Positions 46,301-56,489 of a stretch of DNA of 64,000 nt are shown here, piece after piece. The notes below the pieces were generated by a model. That model ran no database searches and was not told the origin of the DNA. It saw only the letters and a program-made list of their open reading frames with translations. The position numbers were made by a program, and so were the translations under genes. The first letter of the stretch is position 1; each line of letters begins with the position of its first letter. Location of the stretch: the NCBI GenBank assembly GCA_037783415.1, contig JAZGTN010000058.1, forward strand, positions 8,840,001 to 8,904,000. The letters run 5' to 3'. The stretch comes from Leptasterias polaris (lineage: Eukaryota > Echinodermata > Asteroidea > Forcipulatida > Asteriidae).

Positions 46301-47150
46301 GATATGGAGAGGCGGCGTATTCTTCCACCAGCTCCCAAATACAGACCTTAACTGAATCCGTGTACACTTTATCAGACAGTAACGAATTATTGAACTTCCA
46401 ATAACCTTTCCCGCGTTTCATATCACTGAAATCAAATTTAATATCGATCAGAGAGTGGTCAGTCCTGTACCCTGGTTTAATATCACTGGTAATAAGTTTA
46501 GAATTAAGTTCCGAGGAGATTAGAAAATAGTCCAGTCTAGATTGTTTAAAAGACTGATGTTGTCGCCAAGTATATCTACGTAAATCAGGGTTATGCTCTC
46601 GCCACACATCCATTAGGTCAAGATTATTACACATACTGAGAACTTTGTTTCTAGCCTGGGGATTATTCAAGGTAAGGTAATTTGCACAATCCAGAGATTC
46701 ACTTAAAATCAAATTCCAATCACCACAAAGAATTATATGAGTGTTATCCAGATCATTCAATTTGGTACATATATCTTCGTAAAAACCAGGGTCATCATTA
46801 TTTGGTCCGTACAAGTTGACCAGGGAAATGTTATATTCCCCAATACCCAAGTCCAATATTAACAAATTACCATTGTCATCACCTTTGACTCCCTTAACTT
46901 TATACTCAAAAGTATTATTAAAGAGAATAGCAACTCCCCTGGAATTACTCCTAAAAGAACTGAAGAAACACTCAAAACCCCATTCACATCGGACAAGATG
47001 TTCCATGTCCTTATCAAAGTGAACGTCCTGTAAACAATAGACTGAATAATTCTTGTTTCTAAGAAAATGAAACACATCTCTTCTTTTGGCCAAGTTACCC
47101 AACCCTCGGCAATTCATCGAGGCTAACGAAAACTGACTATTTACCATCAC
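43338..47150 (-). pseudogene. LINE 2 ORF2: endonuclease-reverse transcriptase, two frameshifts
   Basis: The endonuclease is at 47150-46131 (MNCRGLGN, LQDVHF with D where many relatives have E, CGDWNLIL, SRLDYFLI, TDHSLID). The reverse transcriptase is at 46036-43586 (GKSPGSDGF, KNWRPISLLN, CIDFEKAFDSI, GCRQGDGLSPYLF, QYADDTVLF). The C-terminal zinc motif (CTFCNNEEETLVHLFCSC) is in a third frame that continues to 43338. An eight-A run at about 46132-46139 breaks the first frame, and a second shift lies near 43725-43735. Apart from these two indels the protein is complete, so loss of function is recent or partly a sequencing artefact. Confidence 0.85.
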
Positions 47151-47900
47151 TATGCCGATTACACAAAATTAAAAAAAGAATGTTCACTTCCATCTTATAA
47201 GCTTATTTGTTTCACGGGGCCTTAACATGTCTTTTGCATAGATTAGTGAATGTACACAGGATCAATACATTAGGATTTATACAGTGTAACAAATAATTGG
47301 GTGAAAAGCTCGATAATATATTATCCCGGGTTTTTGCAAGCCCGCCCTCCCCCAAAACCGTGCACCGTTTCATCTGCCCCCGAAAAAACAGCACACAAGA
47401 CCCTTCCCACGAGGTGAAAAAAAGAAAGACCAAAAAAGACCCTCCCCTAAAGCCCCCACAAGAATATAAGTTGGAGAAAAAAAATGAAAAAGACAAAAAA
47501 CCCGAATGCACCATAAAAAAAGAACCCACTGAACTTCACTCCCTACGACCAGAACACCGTACACTAAGGCAAGGTTGGCGTTCCACTGGACTCTCTCTCA
47601 AAAAAAAATATATATAAAAATAGATTGAAGGTAGCTAATAAAGTGAAAATGAGAACCCAAAACAGGAAGGAGAAGGGACGGAATTCAGAAAACCCATGCC
47701 TCCAACGCGATGCTTGTTTCTACCGCCTGCGAAGTATTGTATCCCTATAAGTCGGGAAAACCAGAAACAATTTCAAGAATATGGTGGCGAGGGCTCCGCA
47801 CAGCATTCCTTCCTTCCTTCCCACAATAAAAAATAACCCATTAAAATGCATGTTATAAACCATTAAATATGTATGAAAGAAAAACACCAATAATTATCAA

Positions 47901-48641
47901 TCAATTAAAATCGTGGGGAACTCCGTTACCAGACCTCCATTTGCCAGCGAAAAATTTAAGTTTCGTGCCATTGTCATATAAGTTCTTGACTTCTTTTCTC
48001 CACCTTGACTTTTCTTGCCAGTCTTGAGCCGTCAGGTCTTCGACTATGTAGAGCGGCGACCCCTCCAACGATCTACGGCGTTCTTTCATGATCTTGATTT
48101 TGTCTTGGTAGGAGAGCATTTTTACAAGGATGTGGGCTGGCTTACCATTTTTGTCTTTTCCGTCACGATGTGCCCGTTCGATCTTCGGTGAACCTTCCCA
48201 TCCGAACCTCGTTGACAAAATATTTGCTACCATTTCTTGGCAGTTTTCACCTGGTATTCGGGCAACTTCTACCACTCTAACATTATTTCGGCGGGAAAAT
48301 CTCTCCTGGCGGTTGATTTCTAGTGCCTGCTTTTCCAGCTGATTCTTCATGGCTAGGACCTCGGTCTTCAGGGAACTCACGCTTTCCTGCAGGTTTGCCT
48401 TTGCATTCTCTAGGTCGACTATACGTTCACTGTTGAACTCGATAGATGCCGCAAGCCTGGTCTCTAGCTGGTGTTGACCTTCCACGAGTTTGGAGAGTGT
48501 CGACCTAACGAAGACTTCAAAGTCAAGAGATGTAGATTCATCGTGTTTTGCACCGGTCCGGTCGGCATCGTTGCTCGGGGGTGTCGTGCTCGAAGCCCCC
48601 GCACATTCAGCCCGTTTACCCCCTCGTAATTTGGGTGGCAT
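47901..48641 (-). CDS. LINE 2 ORF1: L1-type nucleic-acid chaperone, 246 aa
   Basis: Intact 246-codon frame. Residues ~45-115 are heptad-rich and should form a coiled coil for trimer assembly. Residues ~118-200 match the RRM-like core of L1 ORF1 proteins (RRNNVRVVEV, ERAHRDGKDKNGKPAHI, DKIKIMKERRR). The end is basic. Such proteins bind element RNA and support reverse transcription. The initiation codon at 48641 lies 80 nt inside the element's 5' end at 48720. Confidence 0.85.
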   Translation of the reverse strand: MPPKLRGGKRAECAGASSTTPPSNDADRTGAKHDESTSLDFEVFVRSTLSKLVEGQHQLETRLAASIEFNSERIVDLENAKANLQESVSSLKTEVLAMKNQLEKQALEINRQERFSRRNNVRVVEVARIPGENCQEMVANILSTRFGWEGSPKIERAHRDGKDKNGKPAHILVKMLSYQDKIKIMKERRRSLEGSPLYIVEDLTAQDWQEKSRWRKEVKNLYDNGTKLKFFAGKWRSGNGVPHDFN

Positions 48642-49485
48642 GGTGCCTATTCGGGCTAATAGGTTTTGACAAAGGAAACGGAGAGCCCAGTGGAAACACG
48701 TGTTGCTCTTACGGCGTCTTCATATGTTTCTGCAGTGAATCACTTGTAGGTGGCATGGCAGCCTCTGTTTTTGTAACCATCAAAAACATGTTGTATCTTG
48801 CCATATTAACCGAGGAACAGTCTTGATCATATAATTTGCAAACAAATCTCTCAATGGCTTTGATGACTTCTTCACTCACTTCGAAAGACGAAACAATCTG
48901 CTTGAAAACTTTCTGAACATCACTATCGCCCATCATCAATGTTATCGCCTTACTCTTTCCCTTCCCGTAAAATGCACTAACCGTTCCAATTTTGTTGGCT
49001 TTACAAACACCTATGACAAATACGTCTGGAGTGACCTGTGTTTGCTCTGACCCTGATCGCAGTAACCGCTTTGTTGGTAGATGATCTTGGCTGTCTTGAT
49101 TCTCACCAAGTTCACTTTCTGTGGATGAAAACATTAACAACTACTTCACTGCTCATGTACACATGTACAGTTCACAATTTCTTTCATTTTGTCATTAATT
49201 TTATTTTTATTTTTTTTTCCTTTGGTCACTTATCTCCTTGGGAGAAATGAGAGGGTGAAGGATCTGCTCTACACAAAAATTTGTAACTTGAATCAAAAAT
49301 TCCTTACACTAGACAAAAGAAATGTATACCTATGTTAATGTCTTAAATGCATATTTGGTAGTTTACCTTCTTTAATTTCCTCCAGCTGATTCTTTTTCTG
49401 TCTTTCCTCTGCCCGCTTAATCTTTGTTGTGTTACAATAGTGGCGGTAACATTCCAAGTGATAGCCCGGCTGACCACTTCGCCTT

Positions 49486-51240
49486 CTATTTTAAAAAAAG
49501 AACAAAAAATGCTGATAGTTAGTCACTGCTGTTTCTGTAGCAAAGCCTATTTATGTTAAAACCTTTTAATAATGTGACATTATGACTAATATCTGATTCA
49601 ATTAGGACAATTTCTTTGAAAAGTTGTAATTATAAAAATGAGTCCAGCTCCAGAAAAGAAGGACAACAAATAAGCACTTTCATGATTATAAAATGTCACA
49701 CACATCTGAAAAGTGCGTTGAAGTTTTTGTGTCGAGTCGACTCTGCCCATTCAAACTCTGCCCCTTGAAAAAGTGTATGCATATAACCTTGAAACTGTTT
49801 ATTAAGACAGCACACAAATAAATAAATTAATTTAAAAAAATCTAAGTGTCAGACATACACGGCAGGTAAAACCGGTTTCAAAATTCAACAAGACAAGAAA
49901 GGGCAAGGGATTCTGAATGCAGGCCAAATGACAATTTCTTTTCAAGTACAGTGAGTACAACAGCTACATACAGTCATGACACTTGACAGTATACATTCAC
50001 ATATACATGGTGTAGGCCAGTATAATATACTTTCTAAGCTATTGAATCACATTTGTTTCAGATTTGTCCAAGGACAAACAAAATCGGACTAAAATAGGAA
50101 GGCCTTGTGACAATAGTAAAATACAAATGCGACAAAAAACTGTTCGCACGGACGGTATGCAGTGCTGCACGATCGATAATGAATGACAGTCGAAAGTCGG
50201 TCTTTGGTGACTCGGTCATAAAAATGTTTTGCATGCATTAAATATTAAATTACACACAAAAATATCGCTCGGTTCCATGTTTACCTTACTCTTCCTCCTC
50301 TTGGCCGTCCTCGCGTTGAACCACTGAAGTATCACCAGAACCGGATGGAGGGTTGCGATCATCATGATCACACCGATCATGGAGGAAGAATAGTGTTTCT
50401 TCCTAGCTCCATGCACCGATCATCACGGTCGTCGTGGTCGTTCTCCAAAAACGTGGCAGCAATTAAACTTTCGGGACAGTTTAATTCACGCCATCGCAGG
50501 CTGCAGTCCCTAAATTTAGAAGTAGCTTTTGTCTGTCAACTTCACTAGCTTAGATTTTTTATCACAAGTATGTATATCGTAGGACGCCCTGTATTCAGGG
50601 CGTCCCTGAAATCAAGGCAAATCTTTTACCTCTCTGTGCGCGATGTAAACAGTCCCTAGATACAATTTTTGTGGTTTGACTTGCCAAGCAAAGAGTCTCC
50701 TCTCATTTGACCAAAACTTAGAAACATGTAAGGCTCCACTGGTTAGTTGCACTTGTAAATGCAAAAAGTTGTGGTATTTAGGCATTTCTGCAAGGTACAA
50801 AAATATGTCATACTGTCGGGGCCATAAAAAAAAATTCCCCACCGAAAAAGTTTCATCAAACACTTTTTCAATTCACAATTCACGATGATCAAATCATGTG
50901 ACTGAACATTCTGCTGAGCATTCTGGGAAAAAAAATACAGAGGCTTAAAGAAGCCACGTGCCTTATATCATTTTCTAATAGTCTGGATAATTTTTTGTGT
51001 GTAACACTCTACCATTTTTGTTATTAATATTAAAATTTAAACATCAGCTTTGTGATTCGATTATCACTGTTTATTTATATGCTTTATTTCAAATGTTAAG
51101 AAACATAAAAAGACACAAAACTAAATAAAAATAAGATTTCAAAGCCAAAAATTATTTACATTTTTTTTTTTTTTTTTTAAGTTTTTGAAAAATACCTTGG
51201 TTATTTTTAGAACTAGATAAAAAATATGTTGAATAAAATG
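49486..51240. other. Non-coding region upstream of the split pseudogene
   Basis: No exon I can defend. A palindrome-rich stretch (gatcatcatgatcacaccgatcatgg) lies near 50360-50440. The missing 5' exons of the neighbouring pseudogene might lie here. Confidence 0.3.
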
Positions 51241-52377
51241 AAGAAAACTGCTGGCTATAGAGTCATACACTAAGTCTCACAGAACACTTGTAGTCACTGC
51301 AGATGTTTCTTCCACGTATGGCTTCACCCGGACACCATACTTTCTTGTTTGCATCGAAAACAGGTCAAACTCAAAACAAATGGGACGCTATTGAAGTCAT
51401 CGAAGATCGGTGCGTGGTGTGAAAGTTTCAATGTCCATCACGTTTTAATATATGTTTGCATATTTCTTATAAACAAAGGAAGGTAATTAGGGCATCAGTT
51501 GATTATGGAATATATTTATTTTTTTTCAATTCAAAGAAAAAGGCATACTACATCGAAAACCGGACAGGGGAGGATACAACAGTAAATAGAACCTTCATCG
51601 CCACTGTCCTCTCCTTCCGATGTGTCCGCCATGTCTGATGAATACGCCATTGTTGTTATGACGCTTCACCGTGAAACGCGCCTTCTCATTGGTCAACGCG
51701 TCGCGATGGCTCATGAAAGAGGTGCCGTGATTGGATAATCACAATAATCATGGATTTATTTATTTCCGATTTTTCACAACTTTATTAATTAATATCTTAT
51801 TCATGTGCAGTTTTTCGGCTTGGCGAATTTCATATTCATAATCAGTGGTATTTTAACGATTTTTTAAGCACAAGCAAAAGTAGATTCGTGAGGTGGACTA
51901 CAAAAAAATAATTTTGGCCCTCAGCCCACGGTCTATATGGTTCAAGCCACTTGACTTGACGCCTGCTGTTCCTGTGTTCCAGCCACTTGAATTGACGCCT
52001 GCTGCGATGTGGCATGGGTAAGCAGTTTCTGCTGGTGCTGGTCTATAGCTAAATTGTCAATAACCTGTTTGTTTACAAACCTACTCCCAGGCTTACTTTT
52101 TGAGAAGGCTTCAATAACTGTTGCCGCTTCCACGATTATTAATAATAATTATGCTCCAAATGATAAACAAGGAAGCTTTGTTGTGTGAATTCAAGCCGCA
52201 GTCTTCAACTAAAGTGGTCATCAGGCAACCGCAACAAGTAGTAACGGCCTACTGGTAAGTTTGTATTGTTGAAGGTAATTTGTTATTCATGTTGATGTAA
52301 CAAATACTAGTATTTATCAGTTGGAACTATTATGAAATATAAACGATTCGTACCCAATTGAAAAAAAATATAGTTAC
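51241..52377. other. Mostly non-coding; possible small exons
   Basis: On the minus strand a short frame MAYSSDMADTSEGEDSGDEG starts at 51650, and a short terminal-exon-like frame (VWCPGEAIRGRNICSDYKC, then stop) lies near 51270-51345. Neither could be joined into a gene. A ~33-bp direct repeat (cacttgaattgacgcctgctg) lies at about 51947-52010. Confidence 0.25.
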
Positions 52378-52590
52378 AATGACGTCAGGAAATAACATTT
52401 TTAAGTGCAGTTTTTACGTTGTCACAACGTTATTATACAACGTCATAATGCAACGTCATGTAGACATTGACAAAACTCCACACTTGTCCATCCGTACGAC
52501 GTTAAATAAAAATTATTCTCGAAAATTATACTCGAATAACGTCCTAGCGACGTTAAGGGGACGTTATTTTGTTTGCTAGGTTACCATTTT
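52378..52590. other. Cluster of aacgtc/gacgtt palindromic motifs
   Basis: About eight ACGT-core motifs (aatgacgtc, tacgttgtcacaacgtt, caacgtcataatgcaacgtc, acgacgtt, aacgtcctagcgacgtt, gacgtt) lie within ~200 bp in both orientations. It may be a small decayed inverted-repeat element. Confidence 0.4.
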
Positions 52591-53466
52591 GGTCAAAATA
52601 GGTTGAGGAGATACGGCCTGTAAACTTTACACTGTATTTTAAATTATTTTAGTACACAGTTCTTATGAAAGACCCTAAAAACGAGCACATTCCCATTTAA
52701 CTATTCGTCTGAAATGTTCACCAATTGTTGATTATGACTTATTAAGTTCAAAATATTTTTCCTTTTAATGCTCTATATCGCAATTTTGTTAAACTAATTT
52801 GCATATTGTGCTTTTTCGCAATCTTTAAAATTGCAAACACACACTTAGTCATTATTACAACGATTTTATACCAGTTTGGTAAATTTTCCAATTTTTTAAG
52901 TAATCCTAATGCCAACTGGACTTTTTAGAAAACCATATGAATTTAAATAGAATATTTTTGGGTGAAAACAAGAGCTTTTTGGGAAAACAAAAAATCATCC
53001 CACTTTGACGTATTTATAAAACAACAGCTTGGGCTGATTCATTCAAACCCTCAGCCAGCTGGTATTTTCACGATTAAAACTATTTTTGGGGTAAAAATGT
53101 AACATTTTGTAAACAAAACATACTTTAGTTTAAAACCGGAAGATTTCCTTTAAAATCTAGCACAGTCAAGGTAGTTTGCCTTCTTATTGAAATCTGAAGT
53201 TGATTAATATACTTTGAAATAATCTTTGGGCTAAAAACTTGCTTTTTGGTTAAAAAACACACACACAAATAAAGAGAACAAACAAATAAACACAAGGAAT
53301 GAAAGAGGGGGAATTTCTTTATTTAATTCGGTCTCTGATGTTTTTTATTTTTTTATTTTTATCAACCTGTTTTTTTTTCTGGACAGCCCAGTTAGTTCAT
53401 CTCTTTTTGGAAATTGTGGGGCTCTGAAAAGAGCCGGTTGTCTTGTCGTTTCGGAGAACTGCTACT

Positions 53467-53560
53467 GGCGGTGAACTGCGACTTGTGGTGAACTGCGACT
53501 TGTGGTGAACTGCGACTTGTGGTGAACTGCGACTTGTGGTGAACTGCGACTTGTGGTGGT
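53467..53560. repeat. 17-bp minisatellite
   Basis: About five tandem copies of gtgaactgcgacttgtg followed by diverged ggtggtgagctgctact-type units. Because 17 is not a multiple of three the frame rotates. It lies just beyond the stop codon of the transposase pseudogene, in its 3' UTR. Confidence 0.8.
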
Positions 53561-53663
53561 GGAGCTGCTACTGGTGGTGGTGAGCTGCTACTGGTGGTGG
53601 TGAACTGCTTCTGGTGATGATGGTGGTGAACTGCTGCTACTGGTGGTGTTCCTGAACTGCTGC

Positions 53664-56421
53664 TTATGGCTTTGGCACTGATGGCAGGGGGCAAACGGTG
53701 TCTTTAGTCGTTGCACTGCGTTTGGCATCAAGCCCAGGGGGGTCTAGCGGGATGGGAAGGTCAGCAGTAGGTCGTCTGTTGATTGTTTTCAGGAGCTGGA
53801 AGCTTGATTCTGGGTCGCTTAGATTCTTTTTAGCATAAACTACGCCGGGTTCATCGGATGTGAAGCTGTACAGGGAAACAAGAAAAATAAACGAAAGTGT
53901 TATTAGAAGTTCATAAACTAAAACAAACCAATTCCCCACAATGTTATTACGCAAAGACAAATTGTTATTTACCGGAAATGTTGAAAGCTCTTGACTCCGT
54001 GAAGTAGCTTGAAGAATTCACTCAAGAAAGCCTGCCAGTCAAACTGGGGAACGAAGATGTCTCCGCTTTCATTTCCAACGAGCTGGGGAATGTTGACACC
54101 TGTCTGTGTGCTATTGTTGACTACACCAACTACCTCATCTAGGCTGGAGACAGGTGTTCGGCGGTAGCGCTGCTTGAAAAGGCCCAAACACCAGTCAGGG
54201 GCAAACTTGGTGTGTCCAACCACCATATAGTGCATCTGGATTGACCGATGAAGACCGCAGATTCAACGCCAAAGCATGTACCACAAGACAAAGCGGTTCT
54301 TGTTTTGGCCGCTACAATTGTCGCAATGGAGATGTGCAGTGGTTTCACCAAGGCCGTAGCTCTCAAAGAAATGGTTCAGGTAGCTTATCACTGCATTGCT
54401 GCCCTTGGAGATGAGAACACATTCATCAATTAAATAGTTCACTTGTTTTGTGACGCCTTCACAATGCACACCAAAAATCCCCAGCTTTCTTGGTGTCAGG
54501 AAGTAGACTGGACCAGGTTGCACAGGGTCTGGCCCTCTGCCGGATAGTGAACTTGCTGCGCATAGTCGAAAGAGTAGTGCATGTCTACAGCTATGGTGCA
54601 GGACATGTTAGACCCAAGTTGAGTTACACCTATACGCTCCATTGTCTCCCTCGCATTCTTGACTAGCTCCCTGTAGAAAGTCCTCTCACTATTGACATTG
54701 TCTAGATGAGCCTGTTGAAGTTTGCAGCGCTGCTGTTTCTCTGCATCTGGAAGATTTGCTGACTTGTAGAGTAAGCTGTTGTTTTTCTGCCACTGCCAGC
54801 ACACATCGGTTTTTTTATTTTTAGTTTATTTTGTTGTTGTTGGGGGGGTTCAACTCAGAAAAAAATAATGTAAGGCTTTGGAACGTATCCCAACTGAGAT
54901 AGTTATACCGGCACAAAGGAAAAGACAATCTTTCTTTTGTATGCTTTGATAAAAATAAAAATTATTATTATTACAAGTTTTTTATGTTTAGTTTATTTTG
55001 TTGTTGTTGGGGGTTCAAATAAGAAAAAAATCATTTACCAGACTACTAGTACCATGGCAACCTTGTACTTTCTCCAAACGTTGGCCATGGTTTCACTTGA
55101 AGGGAGAAGCTTGATGTCGTCACGCTTGAATCCTGGAATGCGGCCAGGCAGAAGGATGGCGTGCAACTCGGCGTAGTTCCAAATGAAGCTACGCACACTG
55201 ATGTTGTTCATCATAAGACAGATGATTGTTGAAGGTACGCCCGGTGTTTTGTGGACCCGCGGTTTGCAGCCATTTTCACGATAGTGTCTTTGGAGAGATT
55301 TCAGCTTGTTGACACTAATACTATACACAAACCAAAGAAAATTAAACGTTGATTAAAACATTCATAAGAACACTTCCTCAGTTCATTATAAAAGCAGCCT
55401 TGCTTACCTATGTAAAAATAAGAATGTTTCTCTGCAGACAGACTGGACTTGAAAAAGGTATGACGACCTCTGACGCACTCTTTCTTTTCCCTCAACCCTT
55501 CTTGATGGCGTTGTCTGCTGACTGGTGTTAGTAAAGCAGCGGATCTGACCCAAGAGGAGCATATTCTTCTCCCCTGCAAATAAAAATCTTAAACCAGCAA
55601 TTGAAGAAAAAAACGGAAAAAACACATCATGATCATCAACAAACTGTTTTATAACCTTAACAGTAAGACCACTTAAATACTTCAGTATACGTCAGCACTA
55701 ACCATGAATCCAACTAGACCAAGTAACTGGGGCGCTGTACTCCTTTTTTCTTAGATGGGTGCCCTGCCTCAAAGGGTGCCCTAGACCGACAAATGTTTGT
55801 TGATAACACAAGGCACTAATAAGCAATTCTAACTTCTAAATCAGGGGTTCCACAAATCTATTTTATTCTTTACGTAATGATTTTTCAACTAAAATAAAAC
55901 AAATTTTCAGCAATATCAGAAAATACCAAAATTAAAATAATTAAATAAAAAAAGCTGTAAAAAAAAGTCAATTAAAATAATTATTTTAAAAGGGGGAAAC
56001 ATACCTCTCTGGACAGCTGAGCTATTTCGCCCTGAGAATTTACAAAATCATCAGCGGAGTAACGCTTGAAACAGGGTCCGTCGTCGAGAAGGTTGCAGTC
56101 GCACTGGAATCGGCTCGCCTTTCCGCATTATTCGTCGGCCTGGAGAGTTCCGTTGGCATCGATGTCATCTCCTGCTGGAATACCTACAACAACCAAGGGG
56201 CCATCCTCTTCATCATTGCTGTCAGGGTCAATCTCTTCGTTATCTTCCGCTAAAAATGGCGGTATGGAATCAGATTACGAATCGGTTTCTGATTCCACAT
56301 CATCATCTTCACATCGGAAGTAATCTTCCACGAAGCCAACCATGTCTCTCTCCTCCCTGACAAGATTGGCATCACGGAGATCATTCAAAGCCTCAGCCAG
56401 ACACTGACCCTTCGAACCCAT
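53664..56421 (-). pseudogene. DDE-like transposase pseudogene of the CDNCSGQNKN type
   Basis: Exons: 56005-56421, ~55405-55560, 55039-55320, 53973-~54792, 53664-53864. Visible blocks are CGKASRFQCDC...GGPC-like start, VRQRSSYLFQVQSVCRETFLF, NYAELHAILLPGRIPG, FKRDDIKLLPSS, DMHYSFDYAQQVHYP, QPGPVYFLTPRK, LHCDNCSGQNKNRFVLWY, VGHTKFAPDWCLG. This is a large uncharacterised family of echinoderm and cnidarian genomes with transposase-like D-containing motifs (D of HCDNC and of VDMHYSFD). Lesions: TAA at 56275-56277, TAA at 56128-56130, a small insertion shifting frame near 54525-54535, and TGA at 54263-54265. The segment between exons 3 and 4 looks too short, so an exon may be missing. Clearly non-functional. 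Confidence 0.75.
55561..56004. other. Intron of the transposase pseudogene
   Basis: Non-coding. It contains a short piece (gggtgccctgcctcaaagggtgcc, about 55757-55780) similar to the end of the foldback element at 27904. Confidence 0.4.
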
Positions 56422-56489
56422 ACTTAAACACACAATTGACAAAAAATATATAAAGCAGTTGGCTAATAAACTATAATTATTTGGCTAAA

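Larger units (their letters stand above)
43184..48720 (-). mobile_element. L1/Tx1-like non-LTR retrotransposon 2, full length
   Basis: Minus-strand LINE with ORF1, a ~750-bp spacer, ORF2 and an A-rich tail (43184-43205 on plus reads T-runs). It interrupts a coding exon cleanly: SLQKHM ends at 48721 and HIFRANYQAA resumes at 43180. The bases atatgt occur at both edges (43178-43183 and 48722-48727) and are a likely target-site duplication. It is a different family from LINE 1, with a coiled-coil/RRM ORF1 rather than a zinc knuckle. Confidence 0.85.
42835..49485 (-). pseudogene. Cysteine-rich transposon-type gene, interrupted by LINE 2
   Basis: Exon 49367-49485 (GYHLECYRHYCNTTKIKRA) splices in phase 1 to an exon starting at 49118 that runs to 48721 (IGTVSAFYGKGKSKA, IERFVCKLYDQDC, VNMARYNMF, MPPTSDSLQKHM). 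LINE 2 interrupts it there. After the LINE, 43180 down to 42835 continues the protein in broken frames: HIFRANYQAAIH, then GWKIVND, then PPAPDSVLELSNCRCKK, then CKAPLASLKGKCSCLQ, CTDLCTCIGCENS and an acidic end. This domain order, with a C-terminal cysteine cluster, is common in uncharacterised transposon-borne genes of cnidarians and echinoderms; I know no assigned function. Several frameshifts plus the LINE make it a pseudogene. The 5' end was not found. Confidence 0.65.

Noticed and set aside
50216..50548. Histidine-rich and other short frames around 50.2-50.5 kb
   Set aside because: They arise from a palindromic gatcatcatgatc-rich stretch; no splice sites or domains support a gene.
51942..52133. 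63-aa glutamine-rich minus-strand frame with internal repeat
   Set aside because: Short, low complexity, built on a direct DNA repeat, and not joined to any other exon.
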